Of a stretch of DNA of 7,051 nucleotides, positions 1 to 6,092 are shown in pieces; positions within the stretch are counted from its first letter, which is position 1; every line of letters begins with the position of its first letter. The translations under genes were made by a program, and so were the position numbers. The notes under the pieces were generated by a model. That model saw only the letters and a program-made list of their open reading frames with translations, was not told the origin of the DNA and ran no database searches. The stretch is from Oscillospiraceae bacterium (GTDB lineage Bacteria > Bacillota > Clostridia > Oscillospirales > Oscillospiraceae), in NCBI GenBank assembly GCA_016296565.1, contig JAEDJB010000098.1, positions 1 to 7,051 on the forward strand, given 5' to 3'.

Positions 1-2260
1 ACAGGGCGGTCTGGGCGCTGCGGCGCTTGGCGCCGTCGGTCTCATCGCAGTACAGACGGTCCTTGATGATATCCAGGTAGAAGTTGGACATCTCCACCAC
101 GCAGAAGTCGTTCACCGCGTGGGTGATGACGCTGAACTCATAGTCGTCATAGGCCTGGAAGCAGCGGGTGATGAGGGCGTTCAGCCGGGTGAGCGCCCAG
201 CGGTCCAGCTCCTCCATGTCGGCGGGAGCCACCAGGTTGTCGGCGTCGAACCCGTCCAGGTTGCCCAGGCAGTACCGGGCGGTGTTCCGGAACTTCAGGT
301 AGTTCTGGGACAGCTGCTTGAAGATCTTGTCGGAGCAGCGCACGTCGGCGTGGTAATCGGCGGAGGCGGCCCACAGGCGGAGCAGGTCAGCGCCGTACTT
401 GTTCATGATTTCGTAGGGGTCCATGCCGTTGCCCAGGGACTTGTGCATGGCCTTGCCCTCGCCGTCCACGGTCCAGCCGTGGGTGAGGCACTGCTTGAAG
501 GGAGCCTTGGCCACCCCGGTGGAGCCCACGGAGGTGAGCAGGGCTGCCTGGAACCAGCCGCGGTACTGGTCCAGACCTTCCATATACATGTCAGCCGGCC
601 AGAAGCCCTGGTCCCGCTTCATAGCGGCCAGGTGGGAGGAACCGGAGTCGAACCAGCCGTCCAGGGTGTCCTGCTCCCGCTCGAAGCCGGCAGACTTGCC
701 GCAGTGGGGGCAGGTGAAACCGGCGGGCAGGATTTCAGCAGCCTCCTTGGAGAACCAGGCGTTGGAGCCCTCGGCGGCGAACAGGTCAGAGATCAGCTGG
801 ATGGTCTCGTCGGTGACGATGGGCTTGCCGCAGTCCTTGCAGTAGAACACGGGGATGGGCAGGCCCCAGCGGCGCTGGCGGGAGATGCACCAGTCGGCGC
901 GCTCCCGGACCATGGCCTTCATCCGGTCCTGGCCCCAGGCGGGAACCCAGCGGACCTCGTCGCAGGCGGAGCAGGCCTCTTCCTTGAAGGCCTCCACGGA
1001 GCAGAACCACTGGGGGGTAGCCCGGAAGATGATGGGCTTCTTGCAGCGCCAGCAGTGGGGATAGGAGTGGACGATCTCCTCGGAGGCGAAGAGCATGCCG
1101 GACTCCTTCATGTCCGCCAGGATGATGGGGTTGGAGGCGTCGGTCTTGAGGCCGGCGTACTTGCCGGCGTAGTCGGTGTGGCGGCCCTGGTCGTCCACGG
1201 GCACCACCATGTCCATGCCGTAGCGCTTGCAGGTCTGGTAGTCGTCGGCGCCGAAGCCGGGAGCGGTGTGGACGCAGCCGGTACCGGAGTCCATGGTGAC
1301 GTAGTCTGCCAGCACCAGACGGCTTGTCTTGGGCAGGAAGGGGTGGTCAGCCAGCATGTTCTCAAAGAAGGAGCCAGGGTGGGACTCCAGGATCTCATAG
1401 GTCTCAAAGCCGCCCAGCTTCATCACCTTCTCGGTGAGGGCCCGGGCCATGATATAGATTTCCTCGTTGGGGGCCTTCACCAGGACGTACTCCTCGTCGG
1501 GGTGCAGGGCGATGGCCAGGTTGCCGGGGAGGGTCCAGATGGTGGTGGTCCAGATCACGAAGAAGAGCTTGCTGTGGTCCACGTGTGCCAGCTTGCCCTG
1601 GTCGTCGTTCATGGGGAACTTCACGAAGGCGGTGGTGCAGGGGTCGTCCTGATACTCGATCTCGGCCTCAGCCAGAGCGGTCTCGTCGTGGGGGCACCAG
1701 TAAACGGGCTTCAGGCCCTTGTAGATATAGCCCTTCTTGTACATTTCCCCAAAGACCTTCACCTCTTCGGCCTCAAAGCCGGGGTTCATGGTCAGGTAGG
1801 GGTGGTCCCAGTCGCCGATGACGCCCATCCGCTGGAAGCCTTCGCTCTGCACGTCCACATAGTGCTGGGCAAACTCATGGCAGGCGGAGCGGAACTCCGG
1901 CACCGGCATCTTCTTGTGGTTGAGCTTGTTCTGCTTGATGATGGCGGACTCAATGGGCATGCCGTGGTTGTCCCAGCCGGGGATATAGGGGGTGTAGTAG
2001 CCCCGCATGGCGTAGGACCGGACGATGATGTCCTTGATGGACTTGTTCAGGGCGTGGCCCATGTGCAGGGCGCCGTTGGAGAAGGGAGGGCCGTCGTGAA
2101 GGGAGAACCGGGGCTTATCCTTGTTCTTCTTCAGCAGCTCCCCGTAGATGTCGATTTTCTTCCAGCGTGCCAGCATTTCCGGCTCCCGCTTGGGCAGGCC
2201 GGCCCGCATGGGGAAGTCGGTTTTTGGCAGGTTGATGGTGGCATTGTAATCCTGGGCCAT
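1..2260 (-). CDS. ileS: Isoleucyl-tRNA synthetase (3' end cut off by the window)
   Basis: IleRS charges tRNA-Ile in the cytosol and hydrolyses mischarged Val-tRNA. The open frame runs without break for 753 codons to the window edge; the C-terminal part of the enzyme (usually about 900-1050 residues) lies outside. Motifs in order: HMGH, the HIGH box (66-69); GWDNHGMPIE (95-104); the CP1 editing domain with WTTTIWTLPGN (237-247) and GTGCVHTAPGFGADDY (326-341), keeping H331 and D340, equivalent to E. coli H333/D342; paired cysteines CKDC (474-477) and CPHC (517-520), likely zinc-binding; LDGWFDSGSSH (533-543); and EGKAMHKSLGN (601-611), where AMHKS replaces KMSKS. An in-frame ATG at 2272 would add MNNT, but the purine run AGAGAGG lies only one base upstream of it and 13 bases upstream of ATG 2260, so I prefer 2260. 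Placement after divIVA matches Bacillus. Confidence 0.97.
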   Translation of the reverse strand, partial: MAQDYNATINLPKTDFPMRAGLPKREPEMLARWKKIDIYGELLKKNKDKPRFSLHDGPPFSNGALHMGHALNKSIKDIIVRSYAMRGYYTPYIPGWDNHGMPIESAIIKQNKLNHKKMPVPEFRSACHEFAQHYVDVQSEGFQRMGVIGDWDHPYLTMNPGFEAEEVKVFGEMYKKGYIYKGLKPVYWCPHDETALAEAEIEYQDDPCTTAFVKFPMNDDQGKLAHVDHSKLFFVIWTTTIWTLPGNLAIALHPDEEYVLVKAPNEEIYIMARALTEKVMKLGGFETYEILESHPGSFFENMLADHPFLPKTSRLVLADYVTMDSGTGCVHTAPGFGADDYQTCKRYGMDMVVPVDDQGRHTDYAGKYAGLKTDASNPIILADMKESGMLFASEEIVHSYPHCWRCKKPIIFRATPQWFCSVEAFKEEACSACDEVRWVPAWGQDRMKAMVRERADWCISRQRRWGLPIPVFYCKDCGKPIVTDETIQLISDLFAAEGSNAWFSKEAAEILPAGFTCPHCGKSAGFEREQDTLDGWFDSGSSHLAAMKRDQGFWPADMYMEGLDQYRGWFQAALLTSVGSTGVAKAPFKQCLTHGWTVDGEGKAMHKSLGNGMDPYEIMNKYGADLLRLWAASADYHADVRCSDKIFKQLSQNYLKFRNTARYCLGNLDGFDADNLVAPADMEELDRWALTRLNALITRCFQAYDDYEFSVITHAVNDFCVVEMSNFYLDIIKDRLYCDETDGAKRRSAQTAL

Positions 2261-2283
2261 AGTGTTATTCATTCCTCTCTATC

Positions 2284-2328
2284 ACAGAAACGGAACCTGC
2301 CCGGTGAGCCGGCCAGGTTCCGCTTTTG
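2284..2328 (-). terminator. Terminator-like hairpin in the ileS leader
   Basis: Positions 2291-2322 form a strong hairpin: CGGAACCTG pairs perfectly with CAGGTTCCG (9 bp), followed by one G-G mismatch and an inner CCGG/CCGG stem around a CTCA loop (minus-strand reading). It is preceded by AAAAG and followed by TTTCTGTG, so the tail is a short, imperfect U-run. It ends about 19 nt before the ileS ATG at 2272, leaving no room for a promoter between hairpin and gene. It could end the miaA-divIVA transcript, or act as an attenuator within an ileS transcript. The stem is clear; termination is inferred. Confidence 0.55.
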
Positions 2329-2405
2329 GGCGCGTATGCGCAAATCTTTCTTCTGTCGTCTCTGGAGAAGCCTCGCAGAGTTTCGCCCGGGGCGAACGGT
2401 CATTG

Positions 2406-2425
2406 GGAAAGGCTCCGCCTTTTCC
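2406..2425 (-). other. Inverted repeat just downstream of divIVA
   Basis: On the minus strand GGAAAAGGC and GCCTTTCC pair around a GGA loop, with one bulged A. The repeat starts 8 nt after the divIVA stop codon. No U-run follows, so it is a weak terminator candidate or an mRNA 3'-end stabiliser. Confidence 0.35.
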
Positions 2426-2433
2426 AAACGTGG

Positions 2434-3198
2434 TTACTCGATTTCGTAGTCCTTGCCAAACTGGATCTGGTCAAAGACCCGGGTGTCTCCCAGGCTGCCC
2501 TCACCCTCCGCCGGGGCGGAGGCGGGAGTCTCGAAGATCTTGGCCATGGAGGCCTCGATGTCCTGGGCCACTTCCTCCTGCTGCTGGGCGGGGGCAACCG
2601 TCACGGGGACGGCGGCCGGAGCCGCTTCCGGAGCGGCAGGGGCGGGGGCAGGCTCTGCCGGGGCCTGAGCCTGCTGCTGGGCGGCCTTTTCCGCCGTCAG
2701 CTCGGAAAGGTTTCCGATGTAGGCCAGCTCCTTGGTGTACAGCTCCTTGAGCTTGGCAATGTAAGCGGTGGTGGAGGCGCGGGCGGCATCCAGGCGGGCC
2801 TGCTCGTTGGCCAGGGCGGTTTTCGCCGCGTCCACCTTGGCCTGCACCGCCTGTTCCTCCCGGGCCATTTCCGCCCGGGTGGCCTCGCTCTGGCGCTTGA
2901 CCTCGGTGACGGCCTCCTGAATGGCGGCCTGCTTTTTGGCTTCGCCCTCCCTGACCATCTCCTCGGCCATCTTCTGGGCGGAGTGCAGGGCGCGGCGCAT
3001 GGCGTCCTCTGTGGAGCGGTATTCCTCTACCTTGTCCACCAGAACCTTCATCTTGCTCTTCAGGGAGATATTTTCCTGGTATAACGTGCGGTAGTCCTCA
3101 ATAAGGCTGTCCAGAAAGGTGTCTACCTGCTGCATGTTATATCCGCCGAAGGAGGCTTTCGGGAACACATGAGATTCCGCTTCCTGAGGTGTCAACAT
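2434..3198 (-). CDS. divIVA: DivIVA-family polar/septal scaffold protein
   Basis: DivIVA proteins bind negatively curved membrane at poles and septa and recruit division, chromosome or cell-wall proteins. The 254-residue product starts with the lipid-binding domain (LTPQEAESHVFPKASFGGY, residues 2-20; then QVDTFLDSLIEDY, 24-36), followed by a long coiled coil (about 40-172) rich in Glu, Lys, Gln and Ala. A low-complexity Ala/Pro/Gln linker (about 174-206) leads to a short helix (207-222) and a distinct C-terminal motif (237-254, DTRVFDQIQFGKDYEIE). F17, the membrane-inserting residue in B. subtilis, is kept, while R18 is replaced by Gly. The RBS AGGAG is 9 nt upstream. The gap to sepF is 55 nt and shows no clear terminator. 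The placement just before ileS matches Bacillus. The C-terminal half is family-variable. Confidence 0.93.
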   Translation of the reverse strand: MLTPQEAESHVFPKASFGGYNMQQVDTFLDSLIEDYRTLYQENISLKSKMKVLVDKVEEYRSTEDAMRRALHSAQKMAEEMVREGEAKKQAAIQEAVTEVKRQSEATRAEMAREEQAVQAKVDAAKTALANEQARLDAARASTTAYIAKLKELYTKELAYIGNLSELTAEKAAQQQAQAPAEPAPAPAAPEAAPAAVPVTVAPAQQQEEVAQDIEASMAKIFETPASAPAEGEGSLGDTRVFDQIQFGKDYEIE

Positions 3199-3253
3199 AC
3201 TCGATCACTCCTATCCCAGTCATTTCTCTGTGTATTGGGTGCGGCCGGGTACC

Positions 3254-3748
3254 TTAGAAGTACAGGCCGTTGTTCTCCAGCTCGTCAATCAGGTCGCCCA
3301 TGATGTCCACATTGTACGGGGTGACAATGTAGGTCTGCAGGGCCACCTTCTTGATCTTGCCCTCCTGGGCGTAGGCCACGCCGGACAGGAAGTCCAGCAG
3401 GCGGCGGGCCACGTCCTTCTGGGTCTTCTCCAGGTTCAGCACCACCGTGCGCTTGTCCCGCAGATGGTCCGCAATCTCGGAGGCGTTTTCATACCGCTCC
3501 GGCTTCACCAGCACCACCTGCAGCTGGGTGGTGGCGTGGATGTTCACCACTTTGCCCCCGGTGTTCCGGCGGGGCGGCTCCTGGTATTCCCGGCGGCGGG
3601 AGGGTTCCTCCCGGGGAGGAGGGGGCGGGGGAACGTCGTCTTCCGGCTCGTCCTCGTCTTCGTATACGTCCTCTTCCTCGTCGTAATCGTCTTCCATCTC
3701 GTCCTCGTAGGGATGGGTGAGACGCTTGAGTTCATCTAAGAATCCCAT
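3254..3748 (-). CDS. sepF: Cell division protein SepF
   Basis: SepF anchors FtsZ to the membrane and bundles or aligns its filaments during septum formation. The 164-residue product has the expected three parts: an N-terminal amphipathic, membrane-targeting helix (MGFLDELKRL, 1-10); a disordered linker; and the globular SepF domain (about 66-155), seen in KPERYENASEIADHLRDKR (82-100), TVVLNLEK (101-108), and DFLSGVAYA (119-127) with the conserved glycine G123. The linker is extreme: 19 of 24 residues from 15 to 38 are Asp/Glu, followed by six prolines (40-45) and an Arg-rich patch (51-61). The RBS AGGGGG lies 11 nt upstream. It stands between yggS and divIVA, as in Bacillus, but ylmG and ylmH are absent here. 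Confidence 0.96.
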   Translation of the reverse strand: MGFLDELKRLTHPYEDEMEDDYDEEEDVYEDEDEPEDDVPPPPPPREEPSRRREYQEPPRRNTGGKVVNIHATTQLQVVLVKPERYENASEIADHLRDKRTVVLNLEKTQKDVARRLLDFLSGVAYAQEGKIKKVALQTYIVTPYNVDIMGDLIDELENNGLYF

Positions 3749-3764
3749 GGTTGCAGTAACCCCC

Positions 3765-3781
3765 TAAAATTTGTAAAAAAT
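3765..3781 (-). promoter_or_regulatory. A/U-rich island upstream of the sepF RBS
   Basis: The yggS-sepF gap contains ATTTTTTACAAATTTTA on the minus strand, the most A/T-rich stretch in this GC-rich window. It abuts the sepF Shine-Dalgarno run AGGGGG. It could be a translation enhancer, an RNA-binding site, or the -10 region (TACAAA) of a weak internal promoter; I see no good -35 box. The composition is visible, the role is inferred. Confidence 0.35.
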
Positions 3782-3798
3782 GGCACGGCGGAGAAGCC

Positions 3799-4530
3799 TC
3801 ATCCCTGGGGATGCCATGGCGGACGGGCGCCGAACAGGGCGGTCCCCACACGCACCATGGTGGACCCGCCCTCGATCGCAAGGGGATAATCTCCGCTCAT
3901 GCCCATGGAAAGGCAGTCTATATTGGAGTTATTATCCCCTAATTTCTCCTTCATGTCAACAAAAAGCTGATAAGTTTCTTGGAAAAAGGCGCGATTTTCT
4001 TCGTCGGAGGCAGTGGCCGGCGGGATGCACATAATCCCCCGCAGGTTCAGGTGGGGGCAGCTCAGGGCGTGCTGGGCCAGGGCCAGGATCTCGTCGATGG
4101 CGGCGCCGCCCTTGCTCTCCTCGTCGCCGATGTTCACTTCCAGCAGGATGTCCTGGGTAACGCCCACCTTGGCCGCCTGCTTTTCCACCGCGTCCATGAG
4201 GCGCACGGAGTCGATGGACTCGATCATGTCCACCTTGCCCACCACGAACTTCACTTTGTTGGTCTGGAGATGACCGATGAAGTGGACCTTTGCCCCTTCA
4301 TAGGCGTTGTCCTCCAGATGGGCCACCAGCTCCTGGACCCGGTTTTCGCCGCAGACGGTGATGCCCGCCCGGATGGCGTTTCGAATGGTGTCGGAGGTCT
4401 GGACCTTGGTGGCGGCCACCAGGGTGATCTCCCCGGGGTCCCGCCCGGCAGCCTTGGCCGCCTGGGCCATCCGCTCCCGCACAGCCGCTACGTTGGCGGC
4501 GACGGTTTCATAACTCTTGGTTTCCGGCAT
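3799..4530 (-). CDS. yggS: YggS/YlmE family PLP homeostasis protein
   Basis: Members of the YggS/YlmE/PROSC family bind pyridoxal 5'-phosphate in a TIM-barrel resembling the alanine racemase N-terminal domain; they lack known racemase activity and maintain PLP and amino-acid balance. The 243-residue product shows the PLP lysine in LVAATK (K42), GENRVQE (61-67), FIGHLQTNK (84-92), and the phosphate-binding end block SMGMSGDYPLAIEGGST (208-224) followed by VRVGTALFG (226-234). An upstream ATG at 4557 would add nine residues but has no RBS and lies inside the preceding gene; ATG 4530 has AAAGGTGG 12 nt upstream and begins just 4 nt after that gene's stop, which suggests translational coupling. 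It precedes sepF, as ylmE does in Bacillus. The protein is full length. Confidence 0.95.
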   Translation of the reverse strand: MPETKSYETVAANVAAVRERMAQAAKAAGRDPGEITLVAATKVQTSDTIRNAIRAGITVCGENRVQELVAHLEDNAYEGAKVHFIGHLQTNKVKFVVGKVDMIESIDSVRLMDAVEKQAAKVGVTQDILLEVNIGDEESKGGAAIDEILALAQHALSCPHLNLRGIMCIPPATASDEENRAFFQETYQLFVDMKEKLGDNNSNIDCLSMGMSGDYPLAIEGGSTMVRVGTALFGARPPWHPQG

Positions 4531-4534
4531 AGTA

Positions 4535-5758
4535 TTAACGTACCACCTTTCCATCATATAACTCGGTGGAGGCGAGCACCAGCTCGTCCCCGGACCGAAG
4601 GATTCGCTCGTCCAACTCGTTTTTGGGGTTGGCCGCCACCAGATAACTGGTCTCGTTCTCCGCCAGGATTTTCACCGGGCGGAACCAGGCGTTGTATCCG
4701 GAGGCCACAAACACCCCGTTCTCCCCTTCATAGACCCGCAGGGCCTCCTTGGGGATGAGAATCCCCTCGTCGCTGCGGAAGATCAGCCGGCCGCTCTCCT
4801 GCCGGAGTCCGCCGGCCGCCTGCTCGTCCTGGGCGGACCGCAGGATCACCACGTTCTGGCCGTCCTGGCTCTCGCCCACGTTGTATAGTTCCATCTCCAG
4901 GGTCTGGGACAGGGAGGTGAAGTAGATCTCCACCTTCTTCCCCACGGTCAGCCTGCTCTCATAGTCGCTGGGCACGGTGATGGCATAGTACCACACGGGG
5001 TTGGTCACCAGCTTGCCCAGGCTGTTGCCGCTGGTCCGGGGGGTCAGCTCAGAAAACGCCGCCAGACCCTCCGGGGACAGGCCGTCCAGGCTGGCAGGGG
5101 AGAGAAGGGTCTCATATCCGTCTATATGGGAGGAAAACATGCCCGACTGGGCCGCTTCAATGGTGGTTGCGCCGGATTGGTAGCTCTGCAGGGAATCGTA
5201 CTTTTCATAGAGCACCGCCGCCGCCGCGGTCATCTCCGCCGCCGCGTCGCTGGAGACCAAATACTCCCGGCGCAGCACCAGCTTCCGGTAGACTGCCGCC
5301 TGGTCGGAGAGGTTGGTGTAGTCGCCGGAGGAGGCCGCCGTGCGCAGGTTGGTCATGGACGCCAGCATCTGGTCCTCCAGAGCGGCCCCGGAGGGGGACT
5401 CGCTGTAGGTGGCGTACTGCAGCGCCGTCAGGTCCTCCTTGGTGCGCAGCAGCTCCTCCTGGTGCTCCACGTAGTTCTCATCCTGGTACACCACGGCGAT
5501 CTCCGCGCCCTTGGCCACCTTTTCGCCCTGGTTGCGCTTGAGCTGGATAAGCCCGTCCCCGCCGCCGGGGACCAGCTGCTCGGAGCGGACCACCCAGCCG
5601 GAGACCTCCAGGCTGTCCTCCATGGTGTCGGTGTAGGCGATGACAAAGGTGTAGGGGTCCCGCAGGCCCATCCAGGCGGAGAAGATCAGGTAGACCACGA
5701 TGGCCGCGATGATGAGGGGGATAATCAGTTTGGAAAGGGTCGTTCCCTGCTTTTTCAT
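4535..5758 (-). CDS. HlyD-like membrane fusion / efflux adaptor protein
   Basis: This 407-residue protein looks like a HlyD/RND-type periplasmic adaptor adapted to a Gram-positive cell. In order it has a short basic N-terminus, one transmembrane segment (about residues 10-29, LIIPLIIAAIVVYLIFSAW), a split barrel-sandwich (lipoyl-like) region (about 45-95, with NQGEKVAKGAEIAVVY), a mostly helical Ala-rich insert (about 96-210), a beta-barrel region (about 255-310), and a C-terminal adaptor-like domain (about 330-400, LIPKEALRVYEGENGVFVASG). The bulk is predicted outside the membrane. An in-frame ATG at 5788 exists but lacks an RBS, whereas ATG 5758 has AAGGAAGG seven bases upstream, so I chose 5758. 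No ABC or RND transporter gene is next to it. The family assignment rests on domain layout and C-terminal motifs; the substrate and partner are unknown. Confidence 0.75.
   Translation of the reverse strand: MKKQGTTLSKLIIPLIIAAIVVYLIFSAWMGLRDPYTFVIAYTDTMEDSLEVSGWVVRSEQLVPGGGDGLIQLKRNQGEKVAKGAEIAVVYQDENYVEHQEELLRTKEDLTALQYATYSESPSGAALEDQMLASMTNLRTAASSGDYTNLSDQAAVYRKLVLRREYLVSSDAAAEMTAAAAVLYEKYDSLQSYQSGATTIEAAQSGMFSSHIDGYETLLSPASLDGLSPEGLAAFSELTPRTSGNSLGKLVTNPVWYYAITVPSDYESRLTVGKKVEIYFTSLSQTLEMELYNVGESQDGQNVVILRSAQDEQAAGGLRQESGRLIFRSDEGILIPKEALRVYEGENGVFVASGYNAWFRPVKILAENETSYLVAANPKNELDERILRSGDELVLASTELYDGKVVR
4543..4550 (-). promoter_or_regulatory. Ribosome binding site of yggS inside the upstream gene
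   Basis: AAAGGTGG on the minus strand lies 12 nt before ATG 4530, within the last codons of the HlyD-like gene. The spacing is longer than ideal and the match is modest, which fits translation helped by ribosomes finishing the upstream gene. Confidence 0.5.
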
Positions 5759-5765
5759 ACGTATG

Positions 5766-5773
5766 CCTTCCTT
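5766..5773 (-). promoter_or_regulatory. Ribosome binding site deciding the HlyD-like start
   Basis: AAGGAAGG on the minus strand lies seven bases before ATG 5758 (MKKQG...). The alternative in-frame ATG at 5788 is preceded by a C-rich stretch with no purine run and lies in the hairpin, so the site favours the shorter protein. Confidence 0.75.
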
Positions 5774-5779
5774 ATGGTG

Positions 5780-5797
5780 CCCGGCCATGGGGCCGGG
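5780..5797 (-). other. GC-rich hairpin between hfq and the HlyD-like gene
   Basis: On the minus strand CCCGGCC and GGCCGGG form a perfect 7-bp stem around a CCAT loop. It begins 7 nt after the hfq stop codon and ends 6 nt before the RBS of the next gene. No U-run follows, so it is not a typical intrinsic terminator. It could stabilise the hfq mRNA 3' end or tune expression of the downstream gene. The structure is plain in the sequence; the role is unknown. Confidence 0.4.
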
Positions 5798-5804
5798 GGC
5801 GTGC

Positions 5805-6059
5805 TTACTCGGCGCCCTCCTCCTCCCAGGTCAGGGGCCGCTCGGGCACGATGGTGGAGATGGCGTGCTTGTACACCATCTGCTGCTTTCCGTCGCTGTA
5901 AATCACCACGACGAAAGCGTCAAACCCCCGGATTTCCCCCCGGATCTGGAAGCCGTTGACCAAAAAGACGGTGGCCCCCATCCGGCTGCGGCGCAGTTTG
6001 GACAGAAGTAGGTCCTGTAAGTTGCGTTTTCTGGTTTGTGTCGCGATTGCTGTCTGCAT
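5805..6059 (-). CDS. hfq: RNA chaperone Hfq
   Basis: Hfq forms an Sm-like hexameric ring that binds small RNAs and mRNAs and can promote their pairing. The 84-residue product has the complete Sm fold: N-terminal helix NLQDLLLSKLRRSRM (residues 13-27), Sm1 strands VFLVNGFQIRGEIRGFDAF (31-49) with the distal-face aromatic F49, and the Sm2 signature MVYKHAISTIVP (61-72), whose Y63-K64-H65 is the proximal U-binding motif. A basic leader (RKR, 10-12) precedes the helix, and a short acidic tail (TWEEEGAE) ends the protein. The helix carries R23-R24-S25-R26, which aligns with the RRER rim patch of E. coli Hfq (R16, R17, R19). The RBS AAAGGAG lies 10 nt upstream of the ATG. hfq follows miaA by 33 nt, so co-transcription is likely. 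Confidence 0.96.
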   Translation of the reverse strand: MQTAIATQTRKRNLQDLLLSKLRRSRMGATVFLVNGFQIRGEIRGFDAFVVVIYSDGKQQMVYKHAISTIVPERPLTWEEEGAE

Positions 6060-6092
6060 AATTGACGCACTCCTTTATCTTTTGGGATGCGT

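Noticed and set aside
2269..2403. A 44-codon minus-strand reading frame in the ileS leader whose stop overlaps the upstream ileS ATG (ATGA)
   Set aside because: It could be a leader peptide, but it contains just one Ile codon and is Arg-rich. It uses codons rare in the neighbours (AGG, AGA, CGA, ATA). Its only purine run for ribosome binding is within a hairpin.
2273..2433. T-box riboswitch upstream of ileS
   Set aside because: This is a common place for one, but I do not find the conserved GGGTGGNACCGCG-type core on the minus strand, and 161 nt is short for a full T-box leader with terminator.
119..2449. A 776-codon open frame on the plus strand opposite ileS
   Set aside because: It is antisense to an uninterrupted IleRS frame with all family motifs. 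Its composition (Gly, Val, Leu, His repeats) is what the complement of G/C-ending codons gives, and it resembles no protein I know.
2326..3084. A 252-codon plus-strand open frame opposite divIVA
   Set aside because: It is a shadow of divIVA, rich in Gly and Leu from reversed Glu/Ala/Gln codons. divIVA itself has a good RBS and a recognisable N-terminal domain.
4531..4557. Longer yggS start at ATG 4557
   Set aside because: No Shine-Dalgarno precedes it, it overlaps the upstream gene by 23 nt, and family proteins do not need the extra nine residues. ATG 4530 is better placed.
5759..5788. Longer HlyD-like start at ATG 5788
   Set aside because: The upstream region is C-rich and without an RBS, the ATG lies in a stable hairpin, and ATG 5758 has AAGGAAGG at ideal spacing.
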